From Conchocele bisecta (taxonomy: Eukaryota; Mollusca; Bivalvia; Lucinida; Thyasiridae), in contig CM055275.1 in NCBI GenBank assembly GCA_029237695.1, positions 89,330,433-89,394,432 of the forward strand: DNA of 64,000 nt, given 5' to 3'. Positions 44,030 to 55,080 of this stretch are shown piece after piece. The stretch's first letter is position 1. Every line of letters begins with the position of its first letter. The notes under the pieces are model-generated. The model made no database searches. It saw nothing but the letters and a program-made list of their open reading frames with translations, and was not told the origin of the DNA. A program made the position numbers and the translations under genes.

Positions 44030-47000
44030 CGAAACTGTGAGGAAGTTACATAGCAACACCCTGGAAGCCGAGGTTGGGGATTCTCAAGGCTATGAGGATT
44101 CACGGAGCTGGAATCACGGGGTTCACGACGCTGGATTTGGGAATTCACGGAGCTTATAACTGATGTAGCTGAGTGGGGGTCACACGGCAGGGTTCACGAA
44201 GCTGGAGGTGGGGATTCACGGATGTGGGAACTACTGTAGCTGAGTGGGGGTCACATAGCGGTATTCAAGAAGCTGGAGGTGGGGATTCACGGAGCTGGAA
44301 CTGATGTAGCTGAGTGACGGTTACATCACTCAGATGATAACTCATGTAGCTGAGTGGAGGTCACATAGAGGTATTCACTCTGCTGGAGGTGGGAATTCAA
44401 GGATCAGGGAACTCATGTAGCTGATTGGTGGTTACATAGCGGGGTTCACGTAGCTGGAGGTGGGGATTGACGGAGCTTGGAACACATGCTGTAGCTGGGT
44501 GGAGGTCACATAGCGCGGTTCACTAAGCTGTAGGTGTGGATTCACGGAGCTGGAAATCATGTAGCTGAGTGGGGGTTACATAGCGGAGTTCCCGAAGCTG
44601 GAGGGGGGTATTCGCGTAGCTGGGAACTCATGATGTAGCTGAGTGGAAGTCACATAGCGGGGTTCACTACGGTGGATGTAGGAATTCACGTTGCTGTAAC
44701 TCATATAGCTGAGTAGGGGTCACATAGTTGTGTCCATGAAGTTGGAGGTGGGAATTCACGGAGCTGGGAACTCTTGTAGCTGAGTGGGGAACACATTGTG
44801 CGGTTCGTTCACGAAGCTGGAGGTGGGGATTCACTGAGCTGGGAACACATGTAGCGGAGTAAGGGTTAGATAACGTGGTTCACGAAGCTGGATGTGGACA
44901 TTCACGGAACTGAGAACTCATGTACTTTAGTGGAGGTCACATAGCGGGGTTCACGAAGTTGGAGGTGTGGATTCATGGAGCTGGTAACTCATGTAGCTTA
45001 GTCCTGGGTCACATAGCAGGCTTCAGAAAGCTAGAAGGTATTGAAGAAACCGAGAACTCATGTAGCCGAGTGGTGGTCACATAACGGCGTTCACGAAGCT
45101 GGAGGTGGGAATTCACCGAGCTGGGAACTCATGTGATTGAATGGGGAACAGATAGCGGGTTTCACGAAACTGGAGGTGGGGTTTCACGGAGCTGGAAATT
45201 ATGTAGCTGAGTGGTGGTTACATAGCGGAGTTCACGAAGCTGGGAACTCATGATGTAGCTGATTGGAGGTCACATAGCGGGGTTCACTAAGGTGGAGGTG
45301 GGAATTCACGTAGCTGGAACTCATGTAGCTGAGTGGCGATGATATAGTGGGATTCACGAAGCTGGAGGTGGAAATTCACGGAGCTGTGAACTCAGGTAGC
45401 TGGGTGGGGGTCAGATAGCGGGGTTCACGAAGCTGGAGGGGTGGAGGGGGATTTCACTAGAGGTGTGGATTTACGGAGCTGGGAACTGATATAGCTGAGT
45501 TTGAGTCACATAGCAGGGGTCACGAAGCGGGAGTTGGGGAATTCACGGCGCTGAAACTCATGTAGCTGAGTGGGGTTTACATAGCGTGGTTCACGAAGCT
45601 AGAGGTGGCGAGATACGGAGCTGGGAATTTCCGGAACTGTGAAGTCATGTAGCAGAGTGAGGGTCACCTAGCGGGCTTCACGAAGCTGGAGGTGGGAATT
45701 CATGTATATGGGTGAGGGTCATATAGGGGAAAATGTAGGGGAAAATTAACGGAGCTGAGATCTCATGTAGCTGAGTGTCGGACATATAGCGGGTTTCACG
45801 AAGCTGGAGGTGGGGATTTACGGAGCTGGGAACTCATGTAGCTGAGTGTGTGTCACATAGCCTTGTTCACGAAGATGGAGGTGGGAAATTCACGGAGCTG
45901 GAACTCATGTAGTCGAGTGGGGGTTACATAGCGGGGTTCACGAAGCTGAAGGAGGTAATTCCAGGTGCTGAGAAGTCATGTAGCTGAGTGAGTTCATATT
46001 GCAGGGTTTACGAAGCTGGAGGTGGAAATCCACGGTCTGGGAACTCCTGCAGCTGGATGACTGTCACATAGCTGGATTCACGAAGCTGGAGGTATTCACG
46101 GAGCTGGGAACTGAAGTAGCTGTTTGGAGGTGATATAGTGGGATTCACGAAGCTGTAGGTGGGAATTCACGGAGCTGGAAACTCATGTATCTGAGTGCAA
46201 GATCACATGGCGGGATTCACGAACCTGGAGGTGGGGATTCACGGAGCTGAGAACTAATGTAGCTGAGTGGGGATGATATAGCGGGGTTCACGAAGCTGGA
46301 GGTGGGAATTCACGGAGCTGGAACTCATGTAGCTGAGTGTTGATATTATAGCGGGGTTCCCGAAGCTGGAAGTTGGAATTCACGTAGCTGGGAACTCATG
46401 TAGCTGGGTGCGGGAACTAATAGCGGGGTTCACGAAGCTGGAGGTGGGAATTCACGGAGCTGGGAACTCATGCAACTGAGTGAGTGTCATATAGCCGGAT
46501 TCGCGAAGCTGGAGGTGGGAATTCACGGAGCTGTGAACTCATATAGCTGAGTTTAATGTGATATAGCGGGATTCACGAAGCTGGAGCTGGGAATTCACGG
46601 AGTTGGGAACTGATGTAGCTGCATGGATGTCATACAGTGAGATTCACGGAACTGGAGGTGGGAATTCACGCAGCTGGGACCTCATGTAGCTGAGTGGGGT
46701 CACATAGCGGGGTTCAATAAGCTGGAGGGGGGAATTCACGGAGCTATAATTCATTTAGCAGAGTGCGGGTCACATAGCCGGCTTCACGAAGCTGGAGGTG
46801 GGTATTCACAGAGCTGGGAACTCAAGTAGCTTAGTGGCGTCACATAACGGGGTTCAAAAAGCTGACGTGGGTAATTCACGAATCTGAGGAGACATGTAGA
46901 TGTGTGTGTATGTATGCGTGCTTGTTGTGTTTTTGTGCGTGATTGCGTGCGCGTGTGGGGGGGGGGGGGGGTGTGGGTGTGTGTGTGTGGGTGCGTGTGT

Positions 47001-47150
47001 GTTGTGTTTTACTTACTGCGTGGTTCACGAAGCTGGAGGGGGTGATTCATGAAGCTGGGGAGACGTGTAGCTGTGTGTGAGTGGGGAGGGGTGGGGTGAT
47101 ATAAAACGTGCTTCGCGCGGTTTGCGAAGCTGAAGTGGATGATTCACCTA
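44030..47150. repeat. 71-bp minisatellite, about 40 units
   Basis: The unit reads GGGGTTCACGAAGCTGGAGG, TGGGAATTCACGGAGCTGGG, AACTCATGTAGCTGAGTGGG and GGTCACATAGC. TTCACGAAGCTGG and TTCACGGAGCTGG make each unit an internal near-duplicate. Some units are truncated or carry small insertions. A GT/G-rich tract at 46905-47010 precedes the last degraded units. There is no frame of interest. Confidence 0.9.
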
Positions 47151-47330
47151 TTTAGGCGTCATCCAGATATGAAAGGTCATACTGTGTGTACTTCATGTCA
47201 TCAAATTCTATATACATATACACCCTCTTCTACTCTTACAGTACTGAACAGAAATCACTGTCGTCCGCTAAATAATGTTTTAAAACGCGAAATGATGACA
47301 CTGTGGACAGAATGATATGCAAAGTATATA

Positions 47331-47490
47331 GAGAATAGTAGGTTTGTGCCGTGAATGGGAAAACATATATGGCAAGGCTCAGGAAACGTAATGGGCGAGG
47401 CTCTGCCGAGCACATCCCGTTTTCGTGCCGCGCCAGATATGTTTTTCCATTCGCGGCAAAAAAAAAAAAAGACTAAACCTACTATTCTAT
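47331..47490. mobile_element. MITE family 6, copy 2
   Basis: GAGAATAGTAGGTTTGTGCC to CTAAACCTACTATTC, with the same GGCAAGGCTCAGGAAACG arm. An A run (47458-47470) interrupts the right arm. Confidence 0.7.
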
Positions 47491-47629
47491 ATAAACCCCG
47501 TCAAAACTACCTACAAATGGCTGTAAAAAATGCAAAAAATAGTATTGACTGGATATCATATCACAAATGTAAAATTTCACGGAACACCGTGTTTCACGGC
47601 ACATGGACGCACTGTGTTGACGGGATAAA
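47490..47629. mobile_element. MITE family 7, copy 2
   Basis: Directly joined to family 6. The left end is worn (ATAAACCCCGTCAAAACTAC); the right end GTGTTGACGGGATAAA is intact. Confidence 0.7.
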
Positions 47630-48050
47630 TTAGATTTGTTACAGGATATATGCACGAGTTCTGCAGCGCGCGATATCGAGTGGCAGAGATCTACAAATCA
47701 AATAACCTTTTTATTATACGTAAATCAGTTGCAATTTATATGCGCCTCAAAAATGATACAACTAACGCATAAAATAAACAAATTAATGGTGGTATAGAAG
47801 GAACTATTTTATGTGGCGAAACGGAGTTCCGATGTAACGGGAAAATAGTAGACCGGGATATCCGTAAACGGAAGCAGTTCTGCGCATGCGGCCACGAATT
47901 GAGGCGGAGCCATGTGACTAGGCATAGAGGTATCGTCTCAAAATTCTTAGATATGCATCAAATACGACGAAGAGGCTACTTTGCTTAATATATGTTTTTG
48001 TATAAAACTGTAAATAAATATATATAACATTTGAAGTCGCTCCATAAAAC
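47630..48050. other. no gene recognised
   Basis: It holds CTGCGCATGCGGCC near 47880, a half NRF1-like site, but no convincing ORF follows on either strand. Confidence 0.4.
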
Positions 48051-48054
48051 CAGC

Positions 48055-48600
48055 ATGGGAGACGTGCTGGGAAATAAGTAGACAAACTCGGATATGAGTA
48101 GACAAACCGGGAAATAAGTAGACACCCCGGGAAATAAGTAGATACACAGTGAAAAAAGGAGACACACCGGGAAATAAGTAGACATACCGGGAAGTAATTA
48201 GACATACCGGGAAATATGTAGATATACCGGGAAATAGTGAGACACACCGGGAAGTAAGTAGATACACCGGGAAATAAGTAGACATACCGGGAAATATGTA
48301 GACACGCCGGGTAATATGTAGACATACCGGGAAATAAGTAGACATACCGGGAAATATATAGACAAGCCGGGAGATGTGTAGACATACTTGGTAAAAAGGA
48401 GATACACAAGGAAATATGTAGACATACCGGAAAATATGTAGACATACCGGGAAATAAGTAGACACACCGGGTACCGGAACACAATGAAACACACCGGGAA
48501 ATATGTAGACACACCGGGAAATACGTAGACATACCTGGTAAGAGAACACAAGGAGTATAGACACACAAGGATACACCGGAAAATATGTAGACAGGCTCAC
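48055..48600. repeat. 20-bp minisatellite, about 27 units
   Basis: The unit is ATACCGGGAAATAAGTAGAC with CACACC and ATATG variants. Because 20 is not a multiple of three, the minus-strand translations cycle every 20 residues (YFPVCL, ISRYVY, LFPGMS) and give 66- to 237-codon ORFs that are artefacts. Confidence 0.9.
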
Positions 48601-48603
48601 GCA

Positions 48604-48960
48604 CATTGTAGGCCCGGATGGGACGATTCACAGTCTGATCTGTGGCTACACTGGTTACATATGTCGCAATGTCTCTTTTATCAGCCGGGGCCAGAATGAA
48701 TGGAAGTGCCAGGCTGAGAATTGGGCCAAATAGAAAATTCTCGCCCCGAATCGCAGGTCAGAAGTTTTGAACATGACCATCGATGTTGCTACGACTGCTG
48801 TTGCTCGTACAGTACGATCACCCACGAACTGTACCACAGGTCGTGCGTTCTTTCTACGTCTTCCCCACGATTCCAACATTTTCTGGTCGTAGCTAGGTCG
48901 TAACATGATCGCAAGCCCGGTGTGACTGGGCCCTAAATAGTCACACAGACCTGTGTAAAG
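48604..48960. repeat. worn MITE pieces and a repeat ending GGTGTGACTGGGCCC
   Basis: A family 1 inner hairpin (CACAGTCTGATCTGTGGC) is followed by a GC-richer stretch. The 107-codon minus ORF has no family motif. Confidence 0.4.
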
Positions 48961-48985
48961 TGAAGACCATATCATCATAATATAT

Positions 48986-49250
48986 ACGAGCCAAGTTCTG
49001 AGATTTTGGGGCTTAATACAGTTTTACATTGTATAATATCCTTTGCCAATAACCTATATAACCGATGAACAAATTATGTTTTATACTCTGCATTTATACT
49101 GTTACGATACGCCAGCTTTTGTGTAGAATTCTCATTGCACGCCGAGTTAGCTTGTTGCTACATCAACAAGCTATCTCGGCGTGCAACGATAATTATCGAG
49201 AAACCGCGATAACTGTGATAATACTAAAATCTCAGATCCTGGCTCATATC
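48986..49250. mobile_element. foldback element with strong inner hairpin
   Basis: GAGCCAAGTTCTGAGATTTT pairs with AAAATCT... near 49225-49245 (ATCTCAGATCCTGGCTC). Inside, GCACGCCGAGTTAGCTTGTT pairs with AACAAGCTATCTCGGCGTGC (49138-49187). Confidence 0.65.
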
Positions 49251-49751
49251 ATAGTTAATCATTATGGCGTCAATATCAATGATATTATCATGATTATGAT
49301 TCGGTAGTCGAGTATAGATGACTATAGCAAAGCATATTTTGACAGTATTTCACCAAACTCCGGGATTGCCATTTGTCACATAATGTTCTCCCAGTTTGTA
49401 CTGTATTGCAACACATTTTTGACAGAGTGTGATTCAATATATAAAATACGCATGAGAATAGATGTGCAAAATATAATGTTAATGTTACGACTGTGTATAA
49501 TCTTGCTGGGCACGGACAGTGAATGACGTCATTGGAAATCATGGTGACTGCGTCGATGCTCGCCAAAGAAACTTAGACTGTGTAAACAGGCACTTAATGT
49601 TGGCCGGGATTGGCTATATATATGACCTTTTCCGATGTAGTCCGGATATGGGCTTAACGTCCTTCAACGGTGTATACGTTAGGCACTTATATACTTCATT
49701 TCCAGCTCTGTCTTCCGTCGCCCACTAAGTCTTCTTCCCGAGACTTTGCAT

Positions 49752-50251
49752 NNNNNNNNNNNNNNNNNNNNNNNNNNNNNNNNNNNNNNNNNNNNNNNNN
49801 NNNNNNNNNNNNNNNNNNNNNNNNNNNNNNNNNNNNNNNNNNNNNNNNNNNNNNNNNNNNNNNNNNNNNNNNNNNNNNNNNNNNNNNNNNNNNNNNNNNN
49901 NNNNNNNNNNNNNNNNNNNNNNNNNNNNNNNNNNNNNNNNNNNNNNNNNNNNNNNNNNNNNNNNNNNNNNNNNNNNNNNNNNNNNNNNNNNNNNNNNNNN
50001 NNNNNNNNNNNNNNNNNNNNNNNNNNNNNNNNNNNNNNNNNNNNNNNNNNNNNNNNNNNNNNNNNNNNNNNNNNNNNNNNNNNNNNNNNNNNNNNNNNNN
50101 NNNNNNNNNNNNNNNNNNNNNNNNNNNNNNNNNNNNNNNNNNNNNNNNNNNNNNNNNNNNNNNNNNNNNNNNNNNNNNNNNNNNNNNNNNNNNNNNNNNN
50201 NNNNNNNNNNNNNNNNNNNNNNNNNNNNNNNNNNNNNNNNNNNNNNNNNNN
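49752..50251. other. assembly gap (500 N)
   Basis: Exactly 500 N, the same length as the gap at 2318-2817. Confidence 0.99.
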
Positions 50252-50730
50252 TATAGAGATAACACTATACAAAATGGACATAATTATGTTATCAATACTC
50301 TCGGCATTAGAAATACGAGTTTAATGTCTAAAATATCGTATTCAGCGAATCTTAAAAAGATTATCTAACCCGAAAGGGACAATGGTGTCTGAAAAGCGTC
50401 AGTGTTCTGGAATCCAGGCACTACACAAACTTCAGCATATCAATCACGGTTAATATGTCATCTGAGACCCGCTAAATTTGTGGCTGAAGTATTACATCGC
50501 GGTATCGCGGTACCTAGTCTTATGAGCACGTCACACCGAAATCACAAAACAAACACTCAATCAAACATTCCATTGTGACGAAGAACAATCTGAAGACGAG
50601 AGTATGTATACTAGTTACTATGCTCGTTATCATATTCACCACGAGAACAGCGGGCAAAGATAAGTAGCAAGATAAGAGATGTTTGAAATTAGTGACATTA
50701 ATGTACGTCGAAGTTGTTTCCTCACATGAA
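50252..50730. other. no gene recognised
   Basis: AT-rich, unique-looking sequence after the gap. CATCTGAGACCCGC and small palindromes only. Confidence 0.4.
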
Positions 50731-50735
50731 TGATA

Positions 50736-51042
50736 TTTATCCCGTCAACACAGTACGCATGTGCCGTGAAACACGATGCCGTGAAACATTGTTGACATCC
50801 TGTCGATACGACATAATCACTGCGTATGAATATGTGCGGTGGCTGGGGTTATTGTTTTGCATTTTAAAGCCATTAGTAGGTGTTGACGGGATAAATAGAA
50901 TAGTATGTTATTGCCGTGAATGGGAAAACATATCTGGCGCGGTACGGAAACGGGATGTGCTCGCCAGAGCCTCCCACATCCCGTTATCTAAGCCTTGCCA
51001 GATATGTTTTCCCATTGACGGCACTAGCCTACTATTCTCTAT
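50736..51042. mobile_element. MITE families 7 and 6, joined, opposite orientation
   Basis: Family 7 (TTTATCCCGTCAACACAG to GTGTTGACGGGATAAA, ending at 50895) is followed at once by family 6 (TAGAATAGTATG... to GCACTAGCCTACTATTC). The 124-codon ORF at 50714 is a read-through of both palindromes. Confidence 0.7.
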
Positions 51043-51129
51043 ATGTCAATTCTGGTTTGGTACAGTTGTCTATCAGGTATTACTTTGATTATTTCGAAAT
51101 TCGGTTAGAAACAATTGCAACCAATTTAT

Positions 51130-51287
51130 CTTCCATGCCTAATGGATGCTCCGTCATGAAACAAAATGAAACACCCGTCACGCTTCTAACAAGCAATATA
51201 GATCGTTATCGGACTACACGAGTGTGATCAGGAGCTACACTGGCCACAAATCCCATAAGCCCATTTCTGCAGTCACAGCCACATATG
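51130..51287. mobile_element. MITE family 1, right half
   Basis: AAACACCCGTCACGCTTCTA and the right end CCACAAATCCCATAAGCCC, then GCAGTCACAGCCACAT. The inner palindrome is lost. Confidence 0.6.
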
Positions 51288-51779
51288 AGACACGTTGTGT
51301 GACTTTGTACATAATATAGAGTTTATTCAACTACCATTTGTTTAATACCGGATTTATTTACATATGTCAAGGGAAATAATTTTCAAATGGTAGTGGAATA
51401 CATTGTATATTGCATGCTCTATCGAAAAATGTGAAATTTACTGTTAGACCAGCTTATAACGTTGTCAAAACTGACAATTTTGGCGTTCGCGTATGAATTG
51501 TTTCTTCGCCGGAAATGACGTAAAAAATTGACGTCAATTACGTCTCGCGAACGTCTAGCAGGAACTATTTCCTTCGAGGAAATAAATCCCTCCAGAATCA
51601 CGGTAAATCACGGGGTAGCGTGAACTATGAAACTTTCGACAACTTTCCATGTCTAATAAGGAAAATATCGTAAATTTTGTAAAAATAAAAATCATGAAAA
51701 ATTGCACATGTTCTTAAGTTCAAAACCACATGGCGTGTCTCACATGTCAATCAATCCTGCGTTACATGCGTTAACTCTG

Positions 51780-52565
51780 TAATGTTGCAAATGTAGATTA
51801 ACGTTATACAGAGGTCAGTTGATACACAGTGGGTTGCGATGCACATAGCTGGCTATTGATAGTGCGCACATATGTGGCTGTTACAGTAGGCCTAATTATA
51901 TTGAAGATACAAGCTCAAGCAATACATTCAACCAAGGGAAATAAATATGTAAATATTGCAATGGTAGGTCAAGGTCATAGAAAGGTAATTGGTTCACAGT
52001 GGGTTGCCGTGCACATAACTTGCTATTGATAGTGCGCAAACGAAACCCTTAACCAAGGGAAATAACTATGTAAATATTGCAATTGTAGGTCAAGGTCATA
52101 CAAATGTCAATTTCACAGTGGGGTGTGGTGCACATCACTGGCGCATGTGCAAATATGGTGGTTGTAGGCCTAATTTTATTGAAGATATAGACAAGTTCAA
52201 ACAAAAACTTTAACAAATGGAGATAACTTTGTAAATATTGCAAGTGTATGTCAAGTGTAGGTCAAGGTCATACAACGGTAATTTGATTTACAGTGGGTTG
52301 CGGTGCACATAACTGGATATTGATAGTGTGCAAGTATGGTCGCTGTATACCTACATTGAATTATATTGAAGATGCAAGTTCAAACAAAAACCTTAACCCA
52401 GGGAAATAACTATGTAACTGTTTCACTTGTAGGTCAAGGTCATACACATGTCATTCGACTACTGTGGGCAGCGGTGCACATCACTGGCTCATGATAGTGT
52501 GCATGACTGGTGAATATATACCTAATACTAGTGAGATACAAACTCAAACAAAACCAATGGAAATA
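51780..52565. repeat. tandem repeats of about 120-180 bp, 4-5 copies
   Basis: Each copy has GGGAAATAACTATGTAAATA, then TAGGTCAAGGTCATAC, then CAGTGGGTTGCGGTGCACAT and TTGATAGTGTGCA. AAGGTCATA blocks of this sort are common in mollusc repeats. Confidence 0.75.
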
Positions 52566-52579
52566 ACGAATACGTATAC

Positions 52580-53330
52580 ATGTACGTACTTAGGGTGATG
52601 AGATCGGCCAATCAAATTCGTTCCCGGTGTTATTATACGTTTGTCATATCATTTTTATGAAATGGATTACAGAACGTCATAACAAGGGTTTCGTGTGATA
52701 AATAAAGGATCTCAAACGAGTTTCCATTTGATATGAGATTTATGAAACGAGTCACGCACATTGTATGCACCGAGCCTCTGGCGAGGTGCATATAATTGCT
52801 GACGAGCTACATACATATTATATCAAATGGAAACGAGTTTGATATTATGTTTATCACATGACTTCAGGCTCCAAATAGCAGGAAACTTAGAGATATCAGC
52901 TATCTGCTTCAGTGAGAAGACGCCATTGACTATTTTCGCATCCCGTTTAAAATCTCCGCAGATCAAATAGCTTTAATACTAGCATTAAATATGCCATATA
53001 ATAGGTTCCTGTTCTTCTTCTTTGTAAACACTTCTTTTTAGCAAACGGGAGTTAACCATTGCCGTAATTTTAATGAATCACAGACGCTTATAATGACGTT
53101 CCTTACATGATGACGTCAATGTCAAAACATCATTGCTTTGTCGCGCCATTTGGAATGTTTCTATTTGATTCATTAGACAGAACACATAATTAGTGTGACG
53201 CGGTCAGCCAATCACATTCACTCCAGGTGTTATTACACGTGTGTCATGTCACATTTTATTAATGGGCTAAAATATGGCATAACAAGGAGTTCATGTGATA
53301 AATTAATTTAATAACCATCAATTAATCCCT
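52580..53330. repeat. inverted dispersed repeat (GTGTTATTA...TGATAAATAAA)
   Basis: GGTGTTATTATACGTTTGTC at 52628 recurs at 53226 as GGTGTTATTACACGTGTGTC. Between them AAATGGAAACGAGTTTGATA and its complement (52715, 52825) form a hairpin. Confidence 0.55.
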
Positions 53331-53990
53331 AAGGTCCATGTCATACAATTTAACGTTCATGTAAACAGTTATAACTTCTATTTCCTTTCACCACATTTTT
53401 TTCATATTTCACACGTGCATTCCCCTGATGGTCCGCTACTACACTCTGAATGAGTCATGACACTCCGCACCCGCCAAGGTCAACATCACATACGTGATGC
53501 GTTCACAACATTTAACTTAACTTTCAAGGATTTTCTGGATAATTCACACATGCATTCCTCTGATGGTCCTCATTCATTCTGTGAAAAATCAGTCAACGAC
53601 CCACCGACCCCCTTAGTGGCAATGTCAAGGTCACAGACTTAGTATGGTCATGATCAAACGCCTCGGCAGGCGCGACACCGCTTCTCTGGCGGAGTTTTGT
53701 TCAATAAAGAACCATCCAATCCCGAACAAGAATCCAATCTCGAACAGGAAACTAATTCCTTGATAAAGGCATTGTGCCGGAACGTTGAAAAAAGCGGGTT
53801 CTTTGTTTTTGAAGAATTGTTAAAAAAAGAGCAACTAAATCCCGAACCATCAATCTTACAGCTCAAGGGAAGTAAGGATGTTTAAACTAGGACTGCGTGT
53901 GTTTCAACAGTTACCGCCCGTGGATGGTAGCGGCGACCCGGCAGTATTTTACATGAGCCTGGGTTTGGTGTTACCTCCAGTATCGCTCCG
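53331..53990. other. no gene recognised; repeat fragments
   Basis: GCATTCC(T/C)CTGATGGTCC occurs twice (53419, 53551). CGCCTCGGCAGGCGCGACAC near 53660 belongs to the 5219-5596 tail module. An E-rich 62-codon ORF at 53697 (NPEQESNLEQETN) lacks a recognisable domain. Confidence 0.4.
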
Positions 53991-54115
53991 ATTTTAATAT
54001 TTTCTGAAAATCACGTCGAAAGTTGACACAAAGTTCAATTTCAATTCCGCATGAGCTGTGAATTTTGTGTTAACCGTCGATGTCATTTCCGTATACGCTT
54101 CGTTTTTTATGTTGA

Positions 54116-54290
54116 CTTTCGGTGTGTTTGTTTGTTGGGGCTTAACGGTCTATCAACAATTAAGATCATTTAAGGCCGGGTGAATGGGTTTAGAACTAAA
54201 TCCCATATAATACCTGTACACGTACATGTACATGTTCAAGTACATGTAAAAATGGGGGGGAAATCCCAAAATCAAAATTTGCTAGAGGGT
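54116..54290 (-). mobile_element. SINE-like element, 5'-truncated
   Basis: TGTTTGTTTGTTGGGGCTTA on the plus strand is the reverse complement of the tail of 3046-3435. It is followed by GGTCTATCAACAATTAAGAT and GGGGGAAATCCCAAAATC. Confidence 0.6.
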
Positions 54291-54439
54291 TGTTTTTCAG
54301 ACAAAAACATATGTCTCCCCCACACCAACACTGCATGTTATCGAGACTTGGAAAATTAGAATTTAAGACAAGAACAGTATATATGTAGCTACCTTGTTTT
54401 TGCTGAGTAAGTTAGCTGTATATTGTGAGATAATAAAAT

Positions 54440-55070
54440 AAAAAGAGACACCATATGTAATTTTCACTTGCCAAGGGCCATAACTCTGCCAATAATACAT
54501 GCATCTGCATAAACAAACCCAAGGTGCACAACTGCACATAATGTACATACTGCCAAACATTCCTGTAACATTTGGCAACTCTAACACACTTTTGGAAATA
54601 CGTGCGACACAAATGTGTGATGAATTTGTGATGCCGACAAAGAAAACCCCAAGTGCACAATTACACATGCTGATTTAACATTGATAATGTAGCTAAAATA
54701 GTTTTTAAGTTATGTGCGATAAATGGTGAAAATGGACACTTTTCACTAAGTTAAGGACCATAACTCTGCGAATACAGGATGAATCCGCATCTAAAACCCC
54801 AGGTACGCAACTTCACATGGTGAAAAACATTCCTATAAGGTTTGCAGCTCAAATATATGTTCAGTTATGTGTGACACAAGTTAAAAATCGCCACGTTTCA
54901 CTAAGTCAAGGACCATAACTCTGCAAATACTGGATGAATCCGCATCTAAATCCCCAGGTGCACAACTTCACATGATGACACATATTCCTATAAGGTTCCT
55001 ATAAGGTTTCATGACTGTAGCTTAAATTTATTTCGCGTATCTTCAAAAGTATTTTAGTTAGAGTCGCGAA
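54440..55070. repeat. tandem GGCCATAACTCTGC repeats, three copies
   Basis: CCATAACTCTGC at 54477, 54768 and 54912, each followed by GAATCCGCATCTAAA-type text, GGTGCACAACT and CATTCCTATAAGGTTT. It is a widely seen bivalve repeat in my experience. Confidence 0.7.
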
Positions 55071-55080
55071 ACTTTACAGG

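Noticed and set aside
47918..48631. 237-codon minus-strand ORF with YFPVCL/ISRYVY repeats
   Set aside because: It follows the 20-bp minisatellite exactly, and two other frames are equally open.
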